Below, piece after piece: positions 13,295 to 23,078 of a stretch of 64,000 bases of DNA. The position numbers were made by a program, and so were the translations under genes. The notes below the pieces were generated by a model that did no database searches, had not been told where the DNA came from, and saw nothing but the letters and a program-made list of their open reading frames with translations. How positions within the stretch are numbered: position 1 is the stretch's first letter; each line of letters opens with the position of its first letter. Source of the DNA: Coprinopsis marcescibilis (lineage: Eukaryota; Basidiomycota; Agaricomycetes; Agaricales; Psathyrellaceae); NCBI GenBank assembly GCA_004369085.1, contig ML210175.1, forward strand, positions 63,128 through 127,127, read 5' to 3'.

Positions 13295-13561
13295 CGGTGT
13301 TTGAAGTAAAGGAAGGTTGTCATATCGGCACACGCCTGAGTTCAAAGTACATATTACAGGGGCAGTTCTGGAAACGATAGCACAACACCACAAAATAAGG
13401 ATATAGAGGCTAAATGTAATGAAAGATACAAGTACAAGCCAGAAGGCCAAGGAGATTAATGTTACTTAGCGAAACATTACCCAGAATAAGAAACGACGAA
13501 TCATACGGGGGTGAGATCCAGACGAAAAGATGATACAATGAGCAAGATTCCAAAGATCCAT

Positions 13562-14669
13562 TCAAGAAGACTTGGTCTTGGACGCGGGCTTGGGTCTAGA
13601 GGAAGGCTTTGACGCAGGCTTAGCGGAAGCAGGCTTCGCCTTGGTCCTGGAGACAGGCTTGGGTTTAACAGTCGCAGCGGGCTTCTTCGCACCTGCAGGC
13701 TTGGTAGCAGACTTTGGTTTGGCAGATGGCTTCTTTGTCTCTCCAGTGACGGCCTGAACAAGTAGTTCAGTTGTGTCCTACAGACTCGACGTGCAAGGGT
13801 ATAGCTACCTTCTTTGCAGTTGCGGACTTCTTCACGGTAGGCTTTTTCGCAGCGGCTACTTTCTTGGTGGTAGTTGCCTTCTTCGCAGTCGCACTAGCCT
13901 TGGGAGTAGTGATAGCTTTCTTGGTGGTAGCAGCCTTCTTGGTAGTTGCAGCTTTTGCCACAGGCTTGGGCTTAGCAGTGTCCGCCTTTGCCTTAGTAGC
14001 TGGAACAGGTTTCTTGACGACAGGTGCTCTGGTAGAGGTAACCTTGGCCTTGGTGGCTGCGGGTTTCTTGATGGTGGGTTTGGTATTCTTTCAGACATGC
14101 ACGATGAGCATCTTCAAGACCACGAAAGAACATACCCCAACCTCTTTGGCAGCATCTGCCTTTGCCTTGGCAGCAAGTTTAACTTTACCGGAGGGACCTG
14201 TGATGGTCGACATAAGTCTCGTCTACAAGGTGATGAGTCATCGCCTCGACGTACCCTTGGGAAGATTGAAGATTCCCTTCTCGCTACCAGACGCAATGGC
14301 CCGATTCAACTGGCTAGCAGTGGTAGCATTGGCTGCGATATGATAATTGGTCTCGACAAACTGCGAAACAGAGGTCAGCACCGAGATAGGCGACGGAACA
14401 TGTGTTGGGCGGCACCTTCTTGATCGTGGGGCGAGATACACCAGTACGAGCCTCGTCGGGATGTGCAATGATACACTCCTGCAGGTTGGATAAGGATCAG
14501 CTATGGCCTGAAGAGCCTTACAGAGTGGCAGCTGAGGACAACGTGGGCTGCAGCGACCTACCTTGATCATATCCACCCAGCTGGGGTGCGAAGCAGCATT
14601 CGATTTGGAGGCTGTCACAGAAGCCTTGGAACCTGCCTTTGGGGTCGATTTCTTGACAGCGGTCGGCAT
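13562..14669 (-). CDS. Linker histone H1 (copy 1)
   Basis: A nuclear linker histone that binds nucleosome entry-exit DNA. MPTAVKKSTPKAGSKASVTA is a short basic N-tail. The H15 globular winged-helix domain begins HPSWVDMIKECIIAHPDEAR, continues GVSRPTIKKFVETNYHIAAN and LNRAIASGSEKGIFNLPKGP, and ends SGKVKLAAKAK. The long C-terminal tail is built from Lys/Ala/Pro/Thr repeats (KKA, KPA, TTKKA) and ends KPKPASKTKSS with TGA at 13562-13564. Five short introns are present, and three cut the globular domain after MIK, after TIKK and after LPKG. The reverse strand of the tail gives a long false hydrophobic reading frame. A paralogue lies at 17670-18823 on the other strand, so the two H1 genes flank one gene and point away from each other. 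Confidence 0.95.
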
Positions 14670-15320
14670 AATTGAACGCAGTGGGGTGGACGCAGGTAAA
14701 GCGCAGTGAAAGAAAGGCAAAAGGGGGGGAAGAGCAGGGAAACGGAGCTGGTCCATTTGTTCATACAAGACCCAAGGCTGAACATCACGTGTCGGAAGAG
14801 GTCGCGCACGGACGCATATTCTGGAAGCCAGCTGAGGCCCAGTGCCACTGACGCTATGCCACAGGAGAGAGGCTAGGTATGTTGCCAGGGATACGTCCAA
14901 TTGAAGTCCAATTTTGTGCAAGGATAATAGGCCAGAACGGTTAGAAATCGGGGAAACATTTGAAGACGTCCTGTGAGGGCGAGCAGAGGAGGAAACTAGA
15001 GCATGCCAGCAGATCTTAACGTGTTTTTAATGTCGCCATTCCAAAAGGCCAGCATTTCGGGATACCACAGGGCCAAAGATGCAGCAAAATACGCGTCGAT
15101 GCTGGCAGAGACGATGAGCAAGGGAGAAAAGACAACGAGCAAGGATGAGCTCGAATACTATTCACGCCCTCGGCAAACTCCAGGAAATCTGATGGTGACC
15201 TAAGCAGTACTTGGCGTCTGCCGATTCCAACTCGTCAGCAACTTTAGCTTGCACAATACTTTATTACTGACTTGCTAGTCATCGTCGTAGGGCAACGACG
15301 ACGACCTTCTTTTGCCCAAA
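14670..15320. promoter_or_regulatory. Divergent intergenic region between H1 copy 1 and the ACS-like gene
   Basis: About 650 bp between two divergent start codons, expected to carry both promoters. An open frame at 15003-15203 has no recognisable content and is not called. A G-run (ggggggg near 14726) lies just upstream of the H1 start. Confidence 0.4.
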
Positions 15321-17336
15321 ATGTCCCTCAGTTTCGCAGAGTACCTGGTCACAGATGACCTCACAATTCTTCTAGGTCTCATCGCTGCGACTGTCTTTCT
15401 CGTCAACAACCTCTACAAGCCGCAGCCGCTCGTCCACCCAATTCTTCTTGGGCGCCAGAGCGATGTCGGGCGTGCGCGCAATCCCGGGGAAAGCGCAGTC
15501 TACAGAAACTACAGCACCGGTCTGATGGGAAGGGTGTGTACTTTAGTGTAGAGATCCACCGGTAACGCTCACAGCGATTTCCCTAGTTTCCCATCCGACC
15601 TGCAAAGGATGTCCATATTATTCTGGACTTCTTGCGCTCCGAGACAGAAGGGCCTAGAACGCTGTGGAAAACCAAGGTATTATTTATACTCTTATTCCAT
15701 GAACTCACAGCCTACAGCTTTGCCGTAGATTGCCAACAACGTTCTTCAAGACCGAATCGCTGCGGTCGGCACAGGGTTACTTCGTCTCGCCAAGTTGAAG
15801 CCTGCAGAATCAACTGTTCTTCTCCTGCTTAATGACGGGATAGGTAATTCATATCACATACACACACAAGTCTACAACATAGGGCTAATCTGCAATGTAG
15901 AATTTGTCCTCACTGATCTCGCACTGGCGACACACTCCATCGTCTCGTATACACTGGCACAGGCAACGCTGTTATCCGCGGTATTGGATTCACATAGCCC
16001 ATCAGCCATTGTAACCCATGGATTTATGCTTCCCGCTCTCCTCGAGTTGATCTACGACTCCGGAGACAGAAACCAACAGCACACAATCATTTTGGTCGAC
16101 GATGCATCTCCGCAGGCTATCGCCAGCTCCGCAAGTAACATTAACATTCTCCGCTTTGCGGATATCGAACGTGAAGGTGTCCGTGTCCAAAAGATACTCA
16201 GCCCCGTACCAAGTAAGCATGGTCATGTACTTCAGTGAATGTTAGCTAATTTTCGTAAAGAACCGAGTGACGTCTACACAATCTCGTTCTATGAAGGCCA
16301 GAACGGGCTTATCCAGGGTGCTCAGTTGACGCATGAAAATATGACTGCCGGTGTTGCAGCGATTCATGCCCTATTACCAGCATCGCATGTCTTCTCGACA
16401 CTCGATACCATTGCTTCTGCGCACAACTTGGGAGCTGCATTTGGCCGAGCTATCGCATATACTGCATTATACGAGGGGACCAGCTTCGCGACATTGGCTA
16501 GTTCACAGGTTTACTCTGCTTCCGAGGAAGTTTCTAATGTGCACAAAGACGGTAAGTTCTTTACAGATCCTCAGCTGACTGGAGCTAATCTCTTTCCAGT
16601 CAAAGATTTAGCAGGATGCATGAGCTACCCCATTCCATTCCCAACGGTGCTTTTCGTCAAGCCAGACCATCTCAGATCCGCCACGAAGGAGATTTTGAAA
16701 CACGCGGCAAAGGCCTCGCTGCTTTATCGATTCGGCTGGAGGCACAAGTTGGCCGGAGTGACGGACGGGTTCTTGACGCGAGAGAGTCTTTGGGACCGCA
16801 TGTTGTTTGATACTGCACGAGCCAAGGTTTTGGGTAACATCTCTGCAACAGCACGAGCTGTCATCGTTAGTGGGGGTAAGTACAAGTTTGTTCGAACTTC
16901 AAGTCTGAGTTTTGACGCATGACATACAGGCACAATCGAGGCATCCCTCATGACCCCGGCACGAATTGCATTCTCCGTCCCTGTGATCAACTGCTTGTCC
17001 CACCCGCTGGTGACGGCACCCGTCCTCGCTTCGCATGCGTTCGACCTACAGGACTTTACATTGGACAAGACGAATGTAAGCGTCGAGTTCCCTGCACACA
17101 CCGGACCGCCTGGAGTGAACGTGGAGGTGAAGTTAGTTGGAGTTGATGACGAAGCCGTGGAGTCTGGCAGTGATCCTGTAGGAGTCATGCTTGTGCGAGG
17201 CCCGCCTGTAGCCAAACTTGTCAATGTCGAAGGCTATGTGGAGGTTCCACCAACCAATGACGATGAAGGATGGACGGGACTTGGGATCCGTGCTCGAATG
17301 CAAACCAATGGATCTATGGTGGAGTTGATTGACTAG
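15321..17336 (+). CDS. Acyl-CoA synthetase-like protein (ANL superfamily) with degenerate active-site motifs
   Basis: About 600 residues over several exons. MSLSFAEYLVTDDLTILLGL plus the following hydrophobic stretch IAATVFLVNN is an N-terminal membrane anchor, as in ER long-chain acyl-CoA synthetases. Family-like blocks follow: YRNYSTGLMGRFPIRPAKDV, AAVGTGLLRLAKLKPAESTV, and THENMTAGVAAIHALLP. In active enzymes the ATP-binding P-loop before THxN reads like TSGTTGxPKG; here the same place reads ISFYEGQNGLIQGAQLTHEN, losing most of the signature. The adenylate region (VINCLSHPLVTAPVLASHAF) lacks the YGxTE pattern, and the protein stops (NGSMVELID, TAG 17334-17336) soon after DEGWTGLGI, where active enzymes have GWxxTGD and then a C-terminal domain with a catalytic Lys. 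I infer a non-catalytic or specialised homologue. Introns are intact, so it does not look like a dead gene. Confidence 0.75.
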
Positions 17337-17669
17337 AAATGGATCCTATGTGTGGTTGATGCTGTAATATTATAATCTGCTTTGCTATGCACAAACGCTG
17401 TGAACTAAGATCACTTTCCGCGGATACTGTCTACGGTTTATTTGGCGGAGCATTCACGTGAGATCGGACGCGTCTACATACGCGTTTGGCGCGCGATCAA
17501 CAAGCATAAAAGCAGCACAGCCACCAATAGCAATGACAGACACACACGTGATCTCTGCAGACGCGGCGCGTGAATCCATAAATAGAGCGGGAGTTCGTTG
17601 AGTGTAATTTCCAACTTTTGACCCTCCACTTACCGACCGCCCCAAGCTCATTGCCCATCATCAGCAAAA
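17337..17669. promoter_or_regulatory. Promoter region of H1 copy 2
   Basis: About 330 bp between the ACS-like stop and the H1 start. It contains a TATA-like CATAAATAG at 17577-17585, about 85 bp before the start codon, followed by a pyrimidine-rich leader. No gene is seen. Confidence 0.4.
17577..17585 (+). promoter_or_regulatory. Possible TATA element of H1 copy 2
   Basis: The sequence CATAAATAG lies about 85 bp upstream of the H1 start codon, a usual distance for a fungal TATA box plus short leader. This rests on sequence and position only. Confidence 0.3.
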
Positions 17670-18823
17670 ATGTCGACCGTCGAAGCACCTACTGCACCCT
17701 CTCCCGTCGTTGCCTCCACGACCAAGCCCAGGTCTGCTGCAAAGAGGACTGCTAACACTACCAAGAAGGTTGTGGCTGCTGCACCCAAAGCCAAGGCCGC
17801 TGCTCCTGCTAAGCCCAAGGTCGCCGCTGTTGTTCGCCCCTCATGGAAGGAGATTATCACTGTCAGTGTGGTTACTGTCGTGAGTCGTCGAACGTACCTG
17901 ACGTTTTCATTATAGGAATGCATAATCGAGAACAAGGACGAAATTCGTCAAGGTGTTTCGCGAGCCACTATTAAGAAGGTAAGTACCTTGACACTCGACA
18001 ACCGTCCCGAGGCTAATGTCATGTGCAGTACGCCGAGGAAAAGTACAAGGTCGACGTCAGCGGCGCCAACCTTTACCAGCTCAACCGAGCCATCACAACT
18101 GGCGCAGAGGCTGGCACATTTACCCTTCCCAAGGGTCCCTCAGGAAAGGTCAAACTCGCATCGAAGGCCAAGTCGAGTGCTTCGAAGGAGGTAAGAGGCT
18201 CTCCTGTTGTGATGTTAATCACATCTAACGTACTATCGCAGAACTCCAAGCCTGCTTCCAAGGTGGTCGCCACCAAGGCCCCAGTCATTAAGAAGCCCGT
18301 AGCAAAAGCTGCACCTGCCAAAGTTGCCAAAGCTACTAACACCAGCACCAAGAAGGCAACTCCAGCGAAGAAAGTCCTTGCCGGCAAGCCCAAAGCATCA
18401 TCATCGTCAACAAAGAAGACCGTCACTGCTACCAAGCGCGGAACCGCAAAGAAGGTATTAAAGAGTCGATTACAGTTGACATAAACCGTTTCTGATTTGA
18501 TTTCCTTTTTTGTCCAGGCCGTGACTGGAACCACACCCGCAGCCAAGGCCAAGGCCGCCGCCACCAAGAAGACGCCAGCTAAGAAGACCGCTGCGACCAA
18601 GCCTGCATCAGCAAAGAAGGTGCGTTTTTTTCTGTGTGGTGCGATAAGCCGCGAAACTTAATTTTCTTGTCGGCGAAACACACAGGCCCCAACATCACGA
18701 TCTAAGCCCGCGTCCAAGCCGACATCAAAGCCTAGCTCAAAGGCAAAGAAGGTTGGTCATGTTTCTTCCGTAATAAAGCAACAGCACTGACGACATTGCC
18801 CCGGATAGGCTACGACGGCTTGA
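17670..18823 (+). CDS. Linker histone H1 (copy 2)
   Basis: A second H1 gene. The N-tail is longer than in copy 1 (MSTVEAPTAPSPVVASTTKP and a Lys/Ala run). The H15 domain has VRPSWKEIITECIIENKDEI, RQGVSRATIKKYAEEKYKVD, LYQLNRAITTGAEAGTFTLP and KGPSGKVKLASKAK. The C-tail is again Lys/Ala/Pro/Ser repeats, ending SSKAKKATTA with TGA at 18821-18823. At least six coding exons are split by short GT-AG introns, several placed within the basic tail exactly after AAG (Lys) codons. Intron positions after EIIT/MIK-E and TIKK match copy 1, showing common descent, but the LPKG intron of copy 1 is missing here. Confidence 0.94.
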
Positions 18824-19349
18824 TGGGTGAAGCTGTAGATATGGAGTTGTAACTTTTTAGGTATTGGGGTTATTTGTGCTGCTTGTTTTGCTATTCTATC
18901 TCTCATCTAGTTGCTGCATTGCATTTGTTGTTTGTATATAGTGTATTTTTATTGCTATTTGATATCCATTGAAGGAAGATGCACGGAACGATGAGAAGAA
19001 TGTTTTATGTTTTTTTTTCGTTGAGATCGACATAAGGGGCAGGATGACTCGAATGGGATATAGCCGAGACACGAGCCAGACTTGATTTAGAACGGAGGCT
19101 TTAGGCAAACAGCGACAGATCATGTGTTCTCGCTGAATGGGGCAGAATGGATCAAAAAGACCCCGGACAGTGCTGGGAAATGCCTAATTTGGGCGTGGGA
19201 AAGGGACCTTTGAGGGGGGTGGCAGAAGTCTGGTGACTGGGGGGCCACTGTTGCTCGCTGTGTAATTTGGGCAGGCGTCCATTTCGGTTTTCCCATTCCT
19301 TTCTTTCTTTCCCTCCTCGCTGGTCGACAACACCCCTCACCGTCGTCGA
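18824..19349. other. Intergenic region
   Basis: About 525 bp holding the H1 copy 2 3' UTR (AT-rich, T-runs near 19010) and the promoter of the GDS1-APSES gene, with a CTTTC-rich tract near 19295-19320. No further feature is seen. Confidence 0.5.
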
Positions 19350-22300
19350 ATGGATGCTGCTCGCTGTCAACAACAGTCTGCATCACACTCTTACACCACC
19401 AGAATACGCCAGAACATCTCCATCAAGCCCGCTCCTCGTCTCCGGCACTCGCCAGATCCAACACCAAGCACTAGTACTTCCACCATTCACAACGACAGCA
19501 ACGGCACCCAGGTTGGGCCTCGGAAACAGCATTCAGTTACTCCCTGTCGCCCAGAGGACATCCCAGAGTTTCCGCCGCCCCATGTAATCCTTCACAAGGA
19601 CGATTCAGGCAGCAAGGTCTTTCTCGCCCTCGCGCGTTCTCTCCTCTCAGTCGTAAGTGGTTTATCAACCATTGTTTTCTTGTTGATTGACCCCGGTCTA
19701 TATCAGGACAATCGTGCCACGACTGTCAAGGACCTGGCTGATCTTGCTGTGCACAACGGCCTTGGGTGCCAGAAGTGCGTGTTTTCATTTATCAGTCACG
19801 TCCTGAACTTAATTCTTGTCATCTAGTTCCTCGGCCGCAACTCAAGCCATAACAACATATCTGCGATTACACAATGAACGCTGCGAAGCTGATCACGATC
19901 AACCCCTGCTTCTTTCTCACAATATGTCCGGGACAGATGCGGACGACGACTTGATTCCCGCCCTGTACTCTCTCCAGGGAGGCAACCCTCGCAAGCTTTC
20001 ACCCAACAGACAAACAAACTTCCGCAAGAATACCGCCGTTTGGTATCTCAGCCGAGCTACTGGCGCGCCCTGCCCATTCGCCCGTGCCGGCATTCGATTG
20101 TGCGACTATGATGATTTTAATGAAGAAGAACACGAGAGGGAAAGCAAGCGCCGCCGTCTAAAGCATCAAATCGTACCCCCCGCTGGTCACAAGCGTAAAC
20201 GCCCACTTCGGAGCTGTGTGGCAAAGGGTGCCTCTGACACGGAGTCAGAACACGAAGAGGACGCACGCCCACAGAAGAAACTCACGCTGCGTATCAAAAT
20301 CAACACCGCATTTACCAACAGGGCTAGTGCCTCCCAGCCCCCAGTTGATTCCGAAAATAGCTCAGACGACAGCTCAGCAGAGGAGTACGAAGAAGAGCCC
20401 ATGGCAGTTGACCAGTCGGACCCTGAACCAGAACCCGAAGAGAGCAAGAATGAAGAGGAGGAAGAATGGAGACTGCCTCCTTATCCTAGACGCTCTATAT
20501 CCATCCCATGCTATACGCCTTCGTACGAAGGTTCTTACCCCCAGTTCCCCCTGTATGCTGACGACTTCCGCCGCTCACCGTCCGTTGGTTCTCCTCCGCC
20601 TGAGTCGGAAGATGAAGCAAACGACTTCCACATCTCAATGACCCGCACCACCCTTCCAGATTACTCCAGCGAAGATTCAGAGAGCGAAGGCGAAACTCAA
20701 TTTGAAAGCCCGGGGCCACGATCACCTTCAGCACCCTTCATTCCAGCCTCTGCTTCCATCACCGTGAAGGAAGAACCTCGCGACCTTCAAAGCATGCTTG
20801 ATGCGTGGGATGATATTGACTCTGGGTTGATGGAACCAAATGTCGTGCAGGTTGAGCCGCATCCCCTTGTGTTCAAGTCTGAACCCTCGGACGTATGGGA
20901 TTGGGATTCCGAGCCCACTACTCGGATAAAGCAAGAAGATCTTAGCTTTGACTCTTTGTTCCCTTCAAGCTCCCCCCTTTCGACACCATCACTATCATCG
21001 ACTTCGAGGCTAACTCCGGATCCATTTCTTTCGTCCTCGTCTTCAACAAGTGACGAACTCGATGCCAGCGTGCACTTGTTTCCAAGCCGCGCCAGCACCG
21101 TGCGCGTGCGTTCAAACACTGTGCCCGTGATTTCGTCCCAGCAACAAACACCGACCCCCATCGCCTCCTCTTCGTCCTCCGTTCCGCCGCCGCCAGCCCT
21201 CAGCACACGAAACAATAGCATTTCGGGAACCTCACCCGAAAGTGCGACTATTCAACCTTTTTTTTCCGCAGACATTCCGCCCTCAATTACCACCCTGATC
21301 CAGTCCATGAATTCGCTCTGTACCTCCGCCGTCCCACCATCATCTCTGCTTCTCAACCCTATCTCTTCATCAAGCGCCAATGCTGTGGTTGTCCACACTT
21401 GTCCTCCGTGCAGTCCCCCCATCAGTGCAACACAAATCGAGGGTGAGTTCTTTTATTGTGCTTTCCATTTCTAGGTTGATATCTTATTTTCCATTTGATT
21501 AGATATCTCCGTGTATCAGATGGTTCTCGGCAGCTTCCATTTCCTCAGACGCATTGACACCGACTTTGTTAACCTCTCCCCAATCGTGGCATATACGAGA
21601 TCGCCGTTACCAGTCATCACGACCATCCCGAATGCAACTGTCGTAGCAAAGGGATCACATTCAGTTTCGGGTGTGTGGATTCCTCTGCCGGCAGCTCAAG
21701 CCTACATCAAAGACCACCCAGCCAAGGATGGTGAATTTGATCAATTTCTGTCGCATCGCCTACACGAGCGGTTCCCGAGTGCATTGCAAGACTTTGTGAA
21801 AAGTAATGCGTCAGCTCGGGCTCTGAACCAGTTTGGCAGGGATTTCACGAGTACTTTGCAGGCGTCGCAACAGCCGCTGCCGCCTGTGCCTCTGTCTGCG
21901 GCGGAGATGCTGGCTCGACAGCCGCCACAGCTCCAGCTGCAGCAGTTGCAGAGCATGATGAACCTGCATTCGCCGGCTTCTGACGTGTTTTCGCTGTCTG
22001 CAGCCCTCAGCATTGCTGAACGGCAGCACGATGAGCTGGCGGAGCCGCCCTTGAGTGCAACCGAACAGGAGATATTTGAACTGTGCGTTGTGCCCGATTG
22101 GGAGAAGGAGAGCGGTCCTGGGTTGTCGGAGGCCCCTGACGGTGAGCCACGAGGATCAATAGGAGATGTGGAAATGAAGGAGGAGGAGCAAGAGGAGGAC
22201 GATGGAGGCGACGTTTCTGACACTTCGTCTCTGACTTCGCTCGAGTCTTCGCCAGATGTGAGTTTGATGAAGGAAGAAGAGCCAGCAGCTTCTTGCAGTG

Positions 22301-22569
22301 TGCCACCGCCGCCACCGCAAGAGACGAGGACAAGCTGTGCTGTTTCACTTTCTGCGGGTGACGAGGGAGGTGGCAAGAACGCGATGGAAGAGGATAACTC
22401 GACTGTTGCGCCGCTGGGGAAGCGAAAGGGAGGTTCGACGCGAGGTGAACGGGTTCTGCGCCGTTCGAAACGCGTAGCTGACCTGAGTGCGCAGCCTGTG
22501 ACGAGTACGAGTAATTCTAGTGTAAACACGAGGAGCAGACGACGAGGGTCTCGTAATTCGCTTTCTTGA
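19350..22569 (+). CDS. Putative transcription regulator with GDS1-type winged helix and APSES/KilA-N-like domain
   Basis: About 1,020 residues in four exons. MDAARCQQQSASHSY starts the protein. A GDS1-type winged-helix domain spans exons 1-3: HKDDSGSKVFLALARSLLSV, NRATTVKDLADLAVHNGL, AATQAITTYLRLHNERCE, then IPALYSLQGGNPRKLSPNRQ and TAVWYLSRATGAPCPFARAG. A bipartite-type basic stretch (ESKRRRLKH, GHKRKRPLR) is a likely nuclear signal. A long acidic and Ser/Pro-rich linker follows. The last exon opens with an APSES/KilA-N-like fold: DISVYQMVLGSFHFLRRIDT, DFVNLSPIVAYTR, AKGSHSVSGVWIPLPAAQAY, FLSHRLHERFPSALQDF. The tail is Gln- and acidic-rich and ends with a basic cluster (GKRKGGSTRGERVLRRSKRV). 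The GDS1 family is linked to nuclear-mitochondrial control in yeast; APSES proteins control cell cycle and development. Its target is unknown. Confidence 0.8.
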
Positions 22570-23078
22570 GGATAGATTAATAGCTTTGTATTTCTAATGT
22601 TTCTTGTAGCAGTATAATATGATGATGTTGATAGCAGTGACCTGGCAATTGGGCGTGGGAAAATCTGACTAGCGATAATGGTTGTGTGATTTGGTCTGAG
22701 AGTTTTGTGCGTTTTGGCTTTTTACTTTTCCCAACGACTATTACTTAGTATCTTCCTTCTCCTCTATCCTATATCTGTGACCTATCCTCCTTCTTGACCT
22801 CTTTACAGGCTATTCTAATACCTTTTGTTTTCCTATTCTATAGGTCTATTGCCCAGAGGGAGAGCCGCATTCTCAGGAGATCGACGTGCTCATCGGTTTC
22901 CCTCTCAAAAGCGTTTGAGGGCTCCTTTTTGTCGCTTTCGTTCAGGTCACCTAATTCCCCCCAAAATACACTCTTCGTCCTCAAAACTACGTACTCTACT
23001 CCAGCAAAAGCCAAATCGTACACCACAAGACCAACCGCCACTACGGCTACACCCTAATCTGTATTCGTACCCTCTATA
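22570..23078. promoter_or_regulatory. Intergenic region with CT-rich leader
   Basis: About 500 bp between two same-strand genes. The right half (22740-22840) is pyrimidine-rich (ccttctcctctatcc, tcctccttcttg), typical of basidiomycete core promoters and 5' leaders. No gene is seen. Confidence 0.4.

Noticed and set aside
13771..14343. Hydrophobic 190-codon open frame on the plus strand
   Set aside because: It is the complement of the Lys/Ala/Pro-rich H1 tail; reverse complements of AAG/GCC codons give Leu/Phe/Gly/Val and mimic membrane segments.
15003..15203. 66-codon frame between H1 copy 1 and the ACS-like gene
   Set aside because: No conserved features, lies in the expected shared promoter.
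18073..18600. Hydrophobic 175-codon open frame on the minus strand
   Set aside because: Same artefact, antisense to the H1 copy 2 tail and crossing its introns.
21741..22529. 262-codon Ser/Cys-rich open frame on the minus strand
   Set aside because: Antisense to the acidic/Gln-rich tail of the GDS1-APSES gene; no domain and no splice support.
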